Source of the DNA: Aphrocallistes beatrix
Lineage: Eukaryota > Porifera > Hexactinellida > Sceptrulophora > Aphrocallistidae
NCBI GenBank assembly: GCA_963281255.1
Contig: OY725496.1
Coordinates: 4,379,723-4,443,722 of the forward strand
Length of the DNA: 64,000 nucleotides
Reading direction: 5' to 3'
Positions 10,343 to 19,609 of the stretch are shown here, piece by piece; positions within the stretch are counted from its first letter, which is position 1; every line of letters starts with the position of its first letter. The position numbers and the translations under genes were made by a program. The notes beneath the pieces are model-generated. The model ran no database searches, had not been told where the DNA came from, and worked only from the letters and a program-made list of their open reading frames with translations.

Positions 10343-10966
10343 CAGTATTATGCAGTGTTTATCCATTGCTGGAGTACTATAGGATGCTAATGAGTTTATA
10401 ATCAGGCGACATCCTAAGCCGCAATGTCTTGATTAATACCTGCAGCAGGGGTCCTGGTGAACAACTGACTCTTGGGTCCTAGGGAAGGGGGCATGGGGCA
10501 ACATGCATACATGCCAACCTGAGTCATGATAAAATCGGGACGCAGCGTTGAATTTCGCGGGACATGGCGGGACGCAATAGAAAAGTATTATACATAGAGT
10601 CAAAAAAAGCGGGACATAATGGGGAAATTTCATGTAAAAGCGGGACACTCGAGAAAATTATGTCAAGAGAAGGATGAAAAAAGCGGGACGTCCCGCCAAA
10701 AACGGGACAGTTGGCAAGTATGAACATGACAGGGACAGTTGCCCAAGAGGAGGGAATGTCTACACTGGTCTGGATATTGGACCAGTTATGAAAATCATAA
10801 CTGTTCAACACAAATCATGATTTAGATTTGGAGATTTGGTCGCTCATAAGATTATTTATCAAATGTGTTTACCACGACACCGCTATAAGTGCAGTATTAC
10901 AAACATAAATCGATAAGACTGGGATGAGGAGGGGAAGTCTCACAGTATCAGTGAACGGGTTGCGGA
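10343..10966. other. Intergenic region between PRODH and the first CNG-like gene
   Basis: The two genes converge here. The central third is an inverted-repeat element (10506-10722). The rest holds no gene I can support. Confidence 0.5.
10506..10722. mobile_element. Inverted-repeat element with GGGAC motifs, copy 1
   Basis: A 217-bp non-coding element. The left end is CATACATGCCAAC and the right end is GTTGGCAAGTATG, an imperfect inverted pair. The interior carries several GCGGGAC/CGGGAC words and one GGGACGTCCC palindrome (10685-10694). A diverged second copy lies at 15173-15334 with the same order of internal words (AATAGAAAAGTATTATACAT is shared). It has no coding capacity and is MITE-like. 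The transposase superfamily is not evident from the ends. Confidence 0.7.
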
Positions 10967-12766
10967 TTAGGCTTCAGAGGTAAGATTAGAATTGCTTGGG
11001 AGTTGGTCTATGGCATGTTTCAACTTCTTGTGCTCTTCAAAGAGAACTCCGTACTGCTCTTTGAGAGAGTTGAATTTGCTGATGAGTGCATTCACATCTT
11101 TCGTCACCACCGCGATATCCACTCCCTTCTTCTTCTTGCCTGGATTTGGGATGGAATGAAGTTCCGTTTTCATCTCTTGGAACTGTCTGGACAGCTCCTC
11201 CTTTGCGTCTGGGTAATCGATGAGCAGTTCGATCAAGTCCTTCTTCTCTAGCAGGAGGATGTCGCAGAACCCGATTGTGGTAGCTGTCTCCGATCGCTCT
11301 CGCCCGAACTCATCAAAGTTGATGACACAATTCATTCCAAACCAAGCTCCATCCTCCAGCTCCAGCTCTCTCTGGTTGTTCACCCGTTTCGTCAGTCGGA
11401 CTTTCCCGCTGCGAAGGATGTACATATCATTTCCGATGTGACCTCTGCGGTAGATGGTCTCTTTGGGAGGAAACAACTCAGAACGTAGTTTTAGGACCAA
11501 ATCAATCTTGTACCCCTCTCCCACTCTGTCTCCTATCTTGTAGATTGGGTTGTTGGTCAGCACTTTCTTGTTTGCGCAAAATGCGATTTGGGCTCTTAGC
11601 TTGTTTGGGAGGTTTTGTAGAGTTTCTTGCTCGTCGATTCCTCGGTTTTTATCCCACAGGTGGTCGAACCAACGCAAGACGTTCTCTTGTAACGTTTCTT
11701 TGATATTTCGATTGTGCATATACTGCTTCACGTTGTCTAGCCGAGACTCGAATCTTGTTCTAGCTGCATTCAGGTTAATGAGGATGTTGCCAACATTTCC
11801 CACGAGAGTTGCGAACATTAGCACAGCTAAGATGAGGAGAGCGATCGAGTACAAGTACTCAATGGAACGAGTGGGAGTGGGGACTTCTGCAATGGTAGTC
11901 AGCATCTGTGTTGACCAGTGCAGGGAGTGTAGGTACTGATTGGAGAAAGAATTCGTAGGGACTATAATTTTAATTATTCTTCCTTCGTATGGAAAGGTCC
12001 CCGCTCTTCCTGGATATACCCAAACGTCACTCGTCCTGTTGTATGCTAAAGAGGTGGATATGAAGAAGTAGAAACAGGAGTTCAGGTGGATGAAGCTGCA
12101 AAGGAGTAGCACAAGATTGCCGAGTCGGAGAATATTTGGGAAATCACTACGTGACTCAGCACGTCCGATAAAAGCGTAAATTCGGTTAGATTTGATCAAA
12201 CGGTTGATCCTTACAGCTATGATGTAGTTCTGATAGATCGCTCTCTGGTTTTCTATCAGCAGAATGTCCAGAGGGAAGACGGCCAGAGCGTCCACCAGGA
12301 AGTGACTGCTTCTGAAGTAGTTCCGCGCGATCAGCTTCCAGTCGTACTCCAGACAGCCTTGCACCAGGAAGCTGGTGCGCATGCGTACTAGGATATCCAG
12401 CAGATAGTAGATGTCAGAGAGGTAGTCCGGCAAATACCAAAACTCGCGATAACGCTCTTCGAAGTAAGGAAACGCCATCCGCATGGGCAGCAACAAGAGG
12501 TTGTAGGCTGCGACCATGCAGATCAAGGCGTTCCAGTAGAGAGCGAATGTTCCGCTGGGATCCAGAGTCGTCCAAATCAAAAAGTCGCTCCACGATAGAT
12601 AATATTTCTCAGCTGAATCACTACCACTCTGACCTGTCAACTTGTTGAGTTGCTCCAGCAGTGATGGTCTCTTTGGACTATCTGTGTCCAGCATATCGTC
12701 AACTTCAGTACTGGGCATAGTGTCATGAGCTATGGCAATCGGATTGGATTCTAACCACGCAGCCAT
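10967..12766 (-). CDS. Cyclic-nucleotide-gated-type cation channel, paralogue 1
   Basis: A single open frame; ATG 12766 gives 599 residues. Order: short N-tail; S1 near 85-105; S2-S3 (DYLSDIYYLLDILVRMRTSF); an S4-like segment (RINRLIKSNRIYAFIGR); S5 (FIHLNSCFYFFIS); pore near 290 (HWSTQMLTTIAEVPTPTRS); S6 with ATLVGNVGNILINLNAARTR; a C-linker containing LQNLPNKLRAQIAF; a cyclic-nucleotide-binding fold at ~425-540 (ELFPPKETIYRRGHIGNDMY); and a short C-terminal coiled coil. This order and the C-linker are typical of the CNG branch. The pore carries AEV where many CNG channels have GET. In the ligand pocket the usual FGE is FGM. The frame is open upstream to 12877, but ATG 12766 fits the family better. 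Its nearest relative is the adjacent gene. Confidence 0.88.
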   Translation of the reverse strand: MAAWLESNPIAIAHDTMPSTEVDDMLDTDSPKRPSLLEQLNKLTGQSGSDSAEKYYLSWSDFLIWTTLDPSGTFALYWNALICMVAAYNLLLLPMRMAFPYFEERYREFWYLPDYLSDIYYLLDILVRMRTSFLVQGCLEYDWKLIARNYFRSSHFLVDALAVFPLDILLIENQRAIYQNYIIAVRINRLIKSNRIYAFIGRAESRSDFPNILRLGNLVLLLCSFIHLNSCFYFFISTSLAYNRTSDVWVYPGRAGTFPYEGRIIKIIVPTNSFSNQYLHSLHWSTQMLTTIAEVPTPTRSIEYLYSIALLILAVLMFATLVGNVGNILINLNAARTRFESRLDNVKQYMHNRNIKETLQENVLRWFDHLWDKNRGIDEQETLQNLPNKLRAQIAFCANKKVLTNNPIYKIGDRVGEGYKIDLVLKLRSELFPPKETIYRRGHIGNDMYILRSGKVRLTKRVNNQRELELEDGAWFGMNCVINFDEFGRERSETATTIGFCDILLLEKKDLIELLIDYPDAKEELSRQFQEMKTELHSIPNPGKKKKGVDIAVVTKDVNALISKFNSLKEQYGVLFEEHKKLKHAIDQLPSNSNLTSEA

Positions 12767-13015
12767 CGAAGTAACTAGTTTGTAAGAAATAATAATTAAC
12801 ATTGCGTTCAATCCATTTCCAATTTGTCTAATACAACAGTAGAATATATGAGATAGATGATCAGTACCAGGACTCAAATATTTCGTTGAAATAGTTTATT
12901 AATAAAATTAAAATAAATAGCTGTTCATTTGATAGACAAATAGCTACGTATTTAGGACCTCAGTAAAAATACAAGTGATTGGGTAACTAGAAATAAGAAG
13001 GTTGATTCGGTCCGG

Positions 13016-15010
13016 TCAGAAGGTGACATTGGGGTAGCGAGCTTTGAGTTTCGCGTGCTGCGTACATAGCTTTTGGAATTCTTTCTCGAGATCATCATAA
13101 TGGGAGGACAGCTTCTCAACGTATGTGCAAACATTCTTAATTTCAATTCGTTTCTTTTTATTCCGTTTTTCCATCTCCGTTTTGTGTTTTTCAACGAACA
13201 GTTGGTCAAGTTTAACTTTAACATTTGGGTAGTCGACTAGGAGTTCTAACAGGTCCTTCTTCTCTAAAACGAGGAGGTCACAGAATCCGATTGTTTTGGC
13301 ACTCTCGGATCTCTCACGGCCAAATTCATCGAAATTGATGATACAGCTGATACCAAAGTGCTCCCCCTCCTCTATCTCACTGGACTCCTCCCCATTCTCC
13401 CTGTCAGTCAGGAGCACCGTACCGGTGCGTATGATGTACATCTCATTTCCGATGTGTCCTTTCTCATAGATCGTCTCGTTCGGTGGAAACAGCTCGGAAC
13501 GAAACCTCAGCATCAAGTCGATCTTGAACCCTTCATCTCCCGCAATGTAGATGGGATTGCTGGAGAGAATTCTACGGTTTGCATTGAACGCAATTCGAGC
13601 TCTCAGCTTGTTAGGCAGATTCTGTAGCGTCTCCTGCTCATCAATCCCGCGGCTCTTCTCCCAAAGATGGTCGAACCAGCGAAGAACGCTCTCTTTCAGC
13701 CCTTTGTTGATGTTCCTATCATCCATGTACTGTTTAACATTGTCAAGACGGGATTCGAATCTTGTCCTTGCAGCGTTCAAGTTCGTTATGATCGTTCCAA
13801 CGTTACCGACGAGTGTAGCGAACATAAGCACTCCGAACAAAAGTAAAATGGTCGCGTAGATGTATTCGATGTGCTCAGTTGGCGCGTTAACTTCTCCAAT
13901 CGTGGTGAGCATCTGTGTAGACCAGTGTAAGCAGTTGATGTATTGCCCGCTAATGAAGTCATCAGGGATTACCACTTTCTGGGAAGTGTTACCAATCAGT
14001 CTCCTCAGTTCTGTGCCAGGATAGGCCCATGCCTCTGCATTAGATCCGTAACCAAGGATAGTAGAGATGAGGAAGTAAATGCAGGCATTGAAGTGAATGA
14101 TCGTGATCAGGAGGATGACCTGGGCAACGATACGGATTATATTCGGCTTATCACTGCGAGCTTCGATACGGTCGACGAATATCTGAATTTTGTAAACCTT
14201 CAGAAAGCGAATAAACCGTAGAAAGATGATGTAGTTATGGTATGGCGTGGTGTGGCTATGAATTCTAAAAAGGTCCACTGGGAGTATCGTTATAATGTCA
14301 ATTAGGAAAATATTGGAGAACAGGTAATGCAGGACGATTGGCTTCCAATCATAGACGATGCAGCCCTGTTCCAGGTAGCTGGTGCGCAGCTGAATCGCCA
14401 TGTCGAGTAGGTAGTAGATGTCTGCCAGAATGTCGAGGGAGTACCAGAATCCGAGATATCGCTCCTGGAAGAAAGGGAACGCGAAGCGAATGGGAAGGAA
14501 AAACAAGTTGTACGTAACCACAACGCATATGAGCAAGTTCCAGTAGAGCACGCCTACCCCGGTGGGGTGTAGCGTCAAGTTTCTAAAGGGAGACTTTGTG
14601 GAGAAACTGGACGAAGCAGACACTCGACCCATGCTCACTTGGGAAGTGGTGTGTGACGTGCCAGCACAGGAAAGGCCGTCCCTGTCTTCCCTCTCATCAA
14701 TCGACGAGCCCCGCACACTCCCCAGTTTGATCAGCAGCACCAGCGCCTTGAGCTTAGTGGCCAGTGAGGACTGAGTCTCTCCCGCCGGATTAGTCTCGTC
14801 CGCATCTATGTCGTCATAGCTCAGGCCTGTCTGAGCACGCGGGAGGTCGTTACTGGAGATGGAGAGTGGGGACTGAGTTTTGAGTCTGTCCAGAGCGAGA
14901 ACGGTACTGTCGTCGCTCTCTATGTCAGTGACGTCAGTGGAATCCCCCGAGTCAGTCTGGGGAGGAGGAGTTACCAGTTCAATCTCCTGAAAGTTAGAAC
15001 GGGTTGCCAT
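13016..15010 (-). CDS. Cyclic-nucleotide-gated-type cation channel, paralogue 2
   Basis: A single frame of 664 residues from ATG 15010. It has a longer acidic, serine-rich N-tail (~120 residues) than its neighbour. The channel core follows: S1-S6, pore near residue 368 (HWSTQMLTTIGEVNAPTEH), S6 ATLVGNVGTIITNLNAARTR, C-linker LQNLPNKLRARIAF and a binding fold at ~505-615 (ELFPPNETIYEKGHIGNEMY). The pore has GEV; the pocket has FGI in place of FGE, while an arginine followed by serine (RERSES) sits where the phosphate-binding Arg-Thr is expected. High identity, shared strand and close spacing (249 bp between stop and the next gene's ATG) mark a tandem duplication. CNG channels conduct cations in response to cAMP or cGMP and assemble as tetramers, so the two products may form a heteromer. 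Confidence 0.88.
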   Translation of the reverse strand: MATRSNFQEIELVTPPPQTDSGDSTDVTDIESDDSTVLALDRLKTQSPLSISSNDLPRAQTGLSYDDIDADETNPAGETQSSLATKLKALVLLIKLGSVRGSSIDEREDRDGLSCAGTSHTTSQVSMGRVSASSSFSTKSPFRNLTLHPTGVGVLYWNLLICVVVTYNLFFLPIRFAFPFFQERYLGFWYSLDILADIYYLLDMAIQLRTSYLEQGCIVYDWKPIVLHYLFSNIFLIDIITILPVDLFRIHSHTTPYHNYIIFLRFIRFLKVYKIQIFVDRIEARSDKPNIIRIVAQVILLITIIHFNACIYFLISTILGYGSNAEAWAYPGTELRRLIGNTSQKVVIPDDFISGQYINCLHWSTQMLTTIGEVNAPTEHIEYIYATILLLFGVLMFATLVGNVGTIITNLNAARTRFESRLDNVKQYMDDRNINKGLKESVLRWFDHLWEKSRGIDEQETLQNLPNKLRARIAFNANRRILSSNPIYIAGDEGFKIDLMLRFRSELFPPNETIYEKGHIGNEMYIIRTGTVLLTDRENGEESSEIEEGEHFGISCIINFDEFGRERSESAKTIGFCDLLVLEKKDLLELLVDYPNVKVKLDQLFVEKHKTEMEKRNKKKRIEIKNVCTYVEKLSSHYDDLEKEFQKLCTQHAKLKARYPNVTF

Positions 15011-15585
15011 AGACTAAGATTGTTTTGAATATCAAAGAATGATTATGTCTAATAAATGTATTGAATGAGTCGCGATAAATCAACAAAGCCATATGCCATT
15101 TGGAATAATTGTTGTAATAATGGAATTGTGGCAAGTCACTCATATGTGTTAATTAATTAAGTTACAAGCATGCGTACATGCCAACTTGAGACATGATAAA
15201 TGCTGGACGGAATAGAAAAGTATTATACATGTAATCCCAAAAGCGAGATATAATGGAGAAAGTTCACGTCAAAACGGGACACTCGTGAAATTAGCTCAAT
15301 AGAAGAGAGAAAAAAAGCTGGACGGTGGCATGTACACAAGTAACAAATACTGAACAACTGCGAATATTCATCTAACAGCGCGGTTTCTATTCATGCATGC
15401 CCACAGGATCGGTAAGCAACCCAATATATAAATGTGATATATTAAGTATCAACTATTCAAAATAAGATACATGAAACAAAGGTATGTCTATATACAATAT
15501 ACACTTTTGAGAAGTAACTTCTAAGATTGTTGGGGGAAAAAGCTATACCTAAATCTAACGTTAGTTGTTATGACTTATCGAATAT
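15011..15585. other. Intergenic region upstream of paralogue 2
   Basis: It contains the second copy of the GGGAC-type inverted-repeat element (15173-15334). No gene is supported in the rest, which is AT-rich and includes the 3' flank of the TPR-SET gene. Confidence 0.5.
15173..15334. mobile_element. Inverted-repeat element with GGGAC motifs, copy 2
   Basis: About 162 bp. The left end CGTACATGCCAAC and right end GGTGGCATGTAC are imperfect inverted repeats. It is in the same orientation and has the same internal order as the element at 10506-10722 (ATGATAAA, GAATAGAAAAGTATTATACA, AACGGGACACTCG), but it is shorter and more decayed. The two copies bracket the CNG-like gene pair. Confidence 0.65.
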
Positions 15586-17760
15586 TCATTTCCATTCAAA
15601 GAGCTTATCAAATTCAGCAAACTTTTCTGAGACTTGCAGAGTTAGAGGATGGATATCACCCAAAGTCCATTTACAGTAATTCAGATAATTATTCCAATAG
15701 GTATTCTCATGGTAAGCTTCCAACTCACAAATATATTTCTCTATCTGTTTGTAGAAACTCAACATCTCGTTTTCCTCTAAAACCCAAACGCAAGTCAGGT
15801 CAATGAAGGCTGCCCATAAAGTTCCACAAAAAGTATACGGCCCCAACTCCAGTTGTTCAGCGAGCTCCAGTGCCCTAGCTACGTAGTTCCTAAACCGATC
15901 GAGGGGGATGAGGGACCGTAGGAGGGAATTCGGCGAATAACTGTATTGGTCCGCAAACTTGCGGACTTGCTTTCCTAGTTTCCTTACACGTTTTAGAATT
16001 GGTCGAATTTCCTTTTGTGATTCGTACTCGCATAGTTGGCAATGGCAGTCATAAGCGTAGACAGTTTGAAGAGAAGTCTCTCTATCTGCAAGGGTCATGA
16101 AAAAAGCAGCATCGAATCTAGAAAGAAACAGCTCTTCTCCCTTCTTCACATTTCTGAATGCTTTTAACACAGAAATTTCTCCTTTCGTTATTTGCAAAAC
16201 ATTTCCAAGACAGCTGTGGTTTAACAAGGACTGGATAAACCAGAATCCGTACGTGTTTTTACCAGAAACTATGTCAGCCTGCATTTGAGAGAATGTAGCG
16301 CTATTAGTACTGCCATGTACCGAGCTGGAATGGGCCTTTCTAGTTGTGATGTGTCGGATATGCTCCAAGGAGAACTTGGGGGGATCGAGATTTTGAATGA
16401 CTTCGAATCCCTTGTCAGTATACAGTTCAATATTGGTATAGAACGGGGAAGATCTTGAAATGTCGTCCTCGATCACATTAATCACTCGACTAGCGAATAA
16501 AGGGGACTCGTTCATTTTGTCAATTAGTTTCGAAGCGAGTACCCTAAAAGGAGGCGCATTCGCATTCATAGCATCAATATTGACCTCTAGCACATTAGTG
16601 AAGTCCATGACGAAATCCCCCAGGAAGACTGCTGCTTTAGAAAGGTGCAACAGTTCTCCTTTCTTGATGTCTCTCGTCGCAAACAGACCTCTCTCAGCGC
16701 AACCTTTCACACTGGAGACCCCTAGCTCAATCGGACCGATAAAATCTGCTATTTGGATTGGGCTGCGTGACATGGCTAGATTCTCGATCAATGGCAAGTC
16801 GAATACTCCACGTTGATGCTTGAGATAGATGTTCTCTTGAGTAACTTTATCTCGGAACTCAATTATATCGCTCGCCTCGCTGATTAACTCGCGGAGTATG
16901 CGTATCGCGTAGATATGGTTGCCTAGGCCGGACCAAGACATCGCTTGTCTGTACCGGAATTTGGGTTCGTTGGGGTTTATAGCAGCCGCTGCATTAGCGT
17001 CGGAGAGAGCAAGTTCGAACTGTTCTAGTTTGATGTAGCAGAGAGATCTGTTGCTGAGGTAGCCTGGATCGCCTCTACCTCCCTCTATGGCCTGAGTGTA
17101 CTCATGAATCGCATCGTTGAGTCTCCCTTCCTTGAATAGATTATTGCCCAGCTCCTTGTGTTCTAGCGGTGAGAGAGGAAGGATGGGAGATTTCGGGTCG
17201 GATTCAGTAATGATGAAAATCTCAGCTGGGTTGTCAACTCGCATCAAATTCATTCCATCGCCTGCCTTCTTGTAGTATGGGTTTATTATTGCTAGATCTA
17301 CTCCCAGTTCGAACAATGCACTCTTCCCCTCATTCAGATTATATATGCACAGCTTGCAGACCCCACCGAATTCATCTTCGATCACAGTGTGCAGGGAAAC
17401 CATTGAAGCTCCTTTCACGATAGTCTTAGCGTAGAGGATCCTCTCCATGTTTACCACCCCGATGGAGAGATCATGAATCTTTATTTTTTTATACTTTTTA
17501 TATTTTGTCAGATTCTGGTTACTGGGTATTGTTAACTTGGAAGCAGACACACGGTCAGGAATGGTGGACATAGGATATCTGCCTTTCAAGTCTCTTATTA
17601 GTTGTTGATGATCAGAAATCAAAAATTCTCTAGTATAGTGGCCTTTAGCCAGTTTATGCTTGCTCGCTATTTTTACAGGCGGAGGAATCTTAGTTGACAA
17701 CTTCTCTTGAAAAAGCCGAGCCAATTCGATCTGTTCTGAAACACTGGTGAACTCTGCCAT
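15586..17760 (-). CDS. TPR and SET domain protein, putative lysine methyltransferase
   Basis: An uninterrupted frame; ATG 17760 gives 724 residues. ATG 17829 would add 23 hydrophobic residues and is less likely. Residues ~200-310 hold TPR repeats (KELGNNLFKEGRLNDAIHEY, then YLSNRSLCYIKLEQFELALS). A split SET domain starts near 343 (CAERGLFATRDIKKGELL) and resumes near 510 with FIQSLLNHSCLGN, the SAM-binding NHSC motif, then VLKAFRNVKKGEELF. A cysteine cluster CHCQLC near 575 resembles the post-SET zinc site. The layout recalls SMYD4-like and other TPR-SET proteins, but I see no MYND zinc finger in the insert between the SET halves. Substrate unknown; histone or non-histone lysine is possible. 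Confidence 0.8.
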   Translation of the reverse strand: MAEFTSVSEQIELARLFQEKLSTKIPPPVKIASKHKLAKGHYTREFLISDHQQLIRDLKGRYPMSTIPDRVSASKLTIPSNQNLTKYKKYKKIKIHDLSIGVVNMERILYAKTIVKGASMVSLHTVIEDEFGGVCKLCIYNLNEGKSALFELGVDLAIINPYYKKAGDGMNLMRVDNPAEIFIITESDPKSPILPLSPLEHKELGNNLFKEGRLNDAIHEYTQAIEGGRGDPGYLSNRSLCYIKLEQFELALSDANAAAAINPNEPKFRYRQAMSWSGLGNHIYAIRILRELISEASDIIEFRDKVTQENIYLKHQRGVFDLPLIENLAMSRSPIQIADFIGPIELGVSSVKGCAERGLFATRDIKKGELLHLSKAAVFLGDFVMDFTNVLEVNIDAMNANAPPFRVLASKLIDKMNESPLFASRVINVIEDDISRSSPFYTNIELYTDKGFEVIQNLDPPKFSLEHIRHITTRKAHSSSVHGSTNSATFSQMQADIVSGKNTYGFWFIQSLLNHSCLGNVLQITKGEISVLKAFRNVKKGEELFLSRFDAAFFMTLADRETSLQTVYAYDCHCQLCEYESQKEIRPILKRVRKLGKQVRKFADQYSYSPNSLLRSLIPLDRFRNYVARALELAEQLELGPYTFCGTLWAAFIDLTCVWVLEENEMLSFYKQIEKYICELEAYHENTYWNNYLNYCKWTLGDIHPLTLQVSEKFAEFDKLFEWK

Positions 17761-17897
17761 CAGTGCTAATACAAAAAATAAAATTAAAGCGTTGTCTATA
17801 CATTTTAAACCGGTCAAACTTTTTGCCAAGCTTTACTTGCAATTTTGAGCTATTTTCGGAGCCCAGACCACTTTTCGACATATATTGAAAAGTCGAG

Positions 17898-17909
17898 TGC
17901 GCATGCGCA
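17898..17909. promoter_or_regulatory. NRF1-type palindromic promoter motif
   Basis: TGCGCATGCGCA is a perfect palindrome and matches the known NRF1 consensus YGCGCAYGCGCR. It lies about 140 bp upstream of ATG 17760 of the TPR-SET gene, where a TATA-less housekeeping promoter would be. A half-like site (TATGCGCATA) follows near 17930. The functional role is inferred from the motif alone, and the same core occurs in nearby repeats, so it may be repeat-derived. Confidence 0.4.
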
Positions 17910-17986
17910 TTCAAAAGGGTCGAGTTCGTATGCGCATATCATCGTTTGTGTTTGTTATGGTATATTTACTCAACTGACTAGCCTTG

Positions 17987-18109
17987 CGGAAAATAATCAA
18001 TATGTCAGTAACAGCAGCCACGTGTACGTGACGATGAACTCAAAGAACTGGCTAAAAGTGGCCATCATGTACACGTGGCTGCTGTTACTGACATCTTGAT
18101 TATTTTCCG
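17987..18109. repeat. Long hairpin: 41-bp arms, 41-bp loop
   Basis: The left arm 17987-18027 and right arm 18069-18109 are reverse complements at 40 of 41 positions, separated by a 41-bp spacer. The arms contain CAGTAACAGCAGCCACGTG. Near-perfect pairing implies a recent origin or selection. It could be a foldback fragment or a hairpin RNA locus. It lies in the 5' flank of the TPR-SET gene. Confidence 0.9.
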
Positions 18110-18270
18110 AATTCGATGGTGTGCAACGCCACCATATTCACTGTTGTTTTTTAATTAGGATTAAAGTAATAAGTATTTTGAATCAAGATAGCAAGAAATG
18201 ACCTAGAATGACCTATGCAAACCGGTGCTATTTTTAGCTATGCTCATTAGTGAGGTTGCACTCCAAATCT

Positions 18271-18339
18271 CAAAAGACCATCCTTACACTAATTAACTGA
18301 ATAAAGTGTAATTAATATAACATGAAGATGGTCTTTTGT
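18271..18339. repeat. Nested short inverted repeat
   Basis: The perfect 12-bp outer arms are CAAAAGACCATC (18271-18282) and GATGGTCTTTTG (18328-18339). An inner TTACACT / AGTGTAA pair (about 18284-18290 and 18305-18311) is nested inside. It is 69 bp overall, AT-rich and non-coding, possibly the remnant of a tiny inverted-repeat element. Confidence 0.6.
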
Positions 18340-18936
18340 CATTCTGTTCTATTAATAAACTAGCTTAATTCTTGCATGGATTCTCATTACACGTATAGGC
18401 TCTTGAGTTATGTCTGATTAGTATAAATTGATCCTTTTCAGAGTTGGTCCATTCTGCTATTAGTCTTCTAAGTTTAATAGTTGAGCCAACTCCATGCATA
18501 CTTCGTCTAAAACTGTTCATGTGAAATTTAAAAGCTGACATTTGTGTTCGCCTTGACAGCTTCGCGTGTCTTGGCTTCTGCTCTCTCTCTCTCATTTCTA
18601 AATGGGATTAGAGTAGACACAATTCGCCCCCTTTTTTCCCCCCGGTTTCTGAAGCGGTCCTAGTCTCGCTTGCGACTACGCAATCACGCATTTAGTTATG
18701 TGTGCAAGTGGTTTGAGACGAAGACTGTGGAGGAAACCACCCAATCTATTCTTCCATAATACACTTCGTGTGATTTGAAGTGAATTGGGAAGAATTATTT
18801 GGGTTTATTAACAAACAAAAAGAGAGTGAAAACCCGTCATAGATTCAAAAGACGTAGCTAAAGGAATTCCAGAGTAAATCATTGCCAATCAACTAGACTC
18901 CGGTTAGTGGCATAAATTGCAGAACGTATAAAATAT

Positions 18937-19201
18937 TCGACACGACACGACACGACACGACACGACACGACACGACACGACACGACACGACACGACACGA
19001 CACGACACGACACGACACGACACGACACGACACGACACGACACGACACGACACGACACGACACGACACGACACGACACGACACGACACGACACGACACGA
19101 CACGACACGACACGACACGACACGACACGACACGACACGACACGACACGACACGACGCGACACGACACGACATGACATGACACAACACAACACAACACAA
19201 C
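18937..19201. repeat. Pentanucleotide array (CACGA)n
   Basis: More than forty uninterrupted copies of the 5-bp unit CACGA, then a degenerate right end passing through CATGA to CACAA units. Because the unit is 5 bp, each strand is open in several frames, but these Val-Ser-Cys-Arg repeats are not credible genes. The gradient of variants at one end is usual for microsatellites. Confidence 0.97.
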
Positions 19202-19267
19202 ACTTTCCATGACATTTTACAAAATGCAATATGAAATATACATACTTGTCATATATTTAAAATATTT

Positions 19268-19321
19268 CACTGTAGTGTTTCATATATTTAAAATATTTTA
19301 AATATATGAAACACTACAGTG
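19268..19321. repeat. 54-bp perfect palindrome
   Basis: The sequence runs from CACTGTAGTGTTTCATATAT through a central AAAT|ATTT to ATATATGAAACACTACAGTG. It is symmetric at all 27 pairs with no spacer. The core TTTAAAATATTTTAAAT recurs partly at 19446-19460, just after the GCGCATGCGC array, so the palindrome and the array may be parts of one element. Confidence 0.92.
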
Positions 19322-19324
19322 TTT

Positions 19325-19449
19325 TAGCGCATGCGCTAAAATGAAAACAGCGCATGCGCTAAAGTAAAACAGCGCATGCGCAAAAGTAAAACAGCGCATG
19401 CGCTAAAATAAACAGCGCATGCGCTAAAGTAAAACAGCGCATGCGCTAA
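19325..19449. repeat. Tandem array of GCGCATGCGC palindromes, six units
   Basis: Six units of about 20-23 bp, each with the palindrome AGCGCATGCGCT (one copy ends CGCA) followed by AAARTAAAAC-type spacers. The unit core equals the NRF1-type core. The array directly abuts the 54-bp palindrome. Confidence 0.9.
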
Positions 19450-19609
19450 AATATTTTAAATACCTCGTTAGTTCATAATAAACGAATGTTCATATTAATT
19501 AAGCGACCCTACTGTACTCTCTTAATTTGGACACTGAGTCAAGTGGTTAGATTAAAACAAAACATTGCATTATCATGTATTTACCAGATAGTACACTGGC
19601 CAATTGACT

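Noticed and set aside
17845..18099. Plus-strand open frame of 84 codons
   Set aside because: It runs through the 41-bp-arm hairpin and upstream promoter sequence, with no family features.
18879..19229. Three overlapping minus-strand open frames made of Val-Ser-Cys-Arg repeats
   Set aside because: They are reading frames of the CACGA microsatellite, open in every frame only because the unit is 5 bp without stops.
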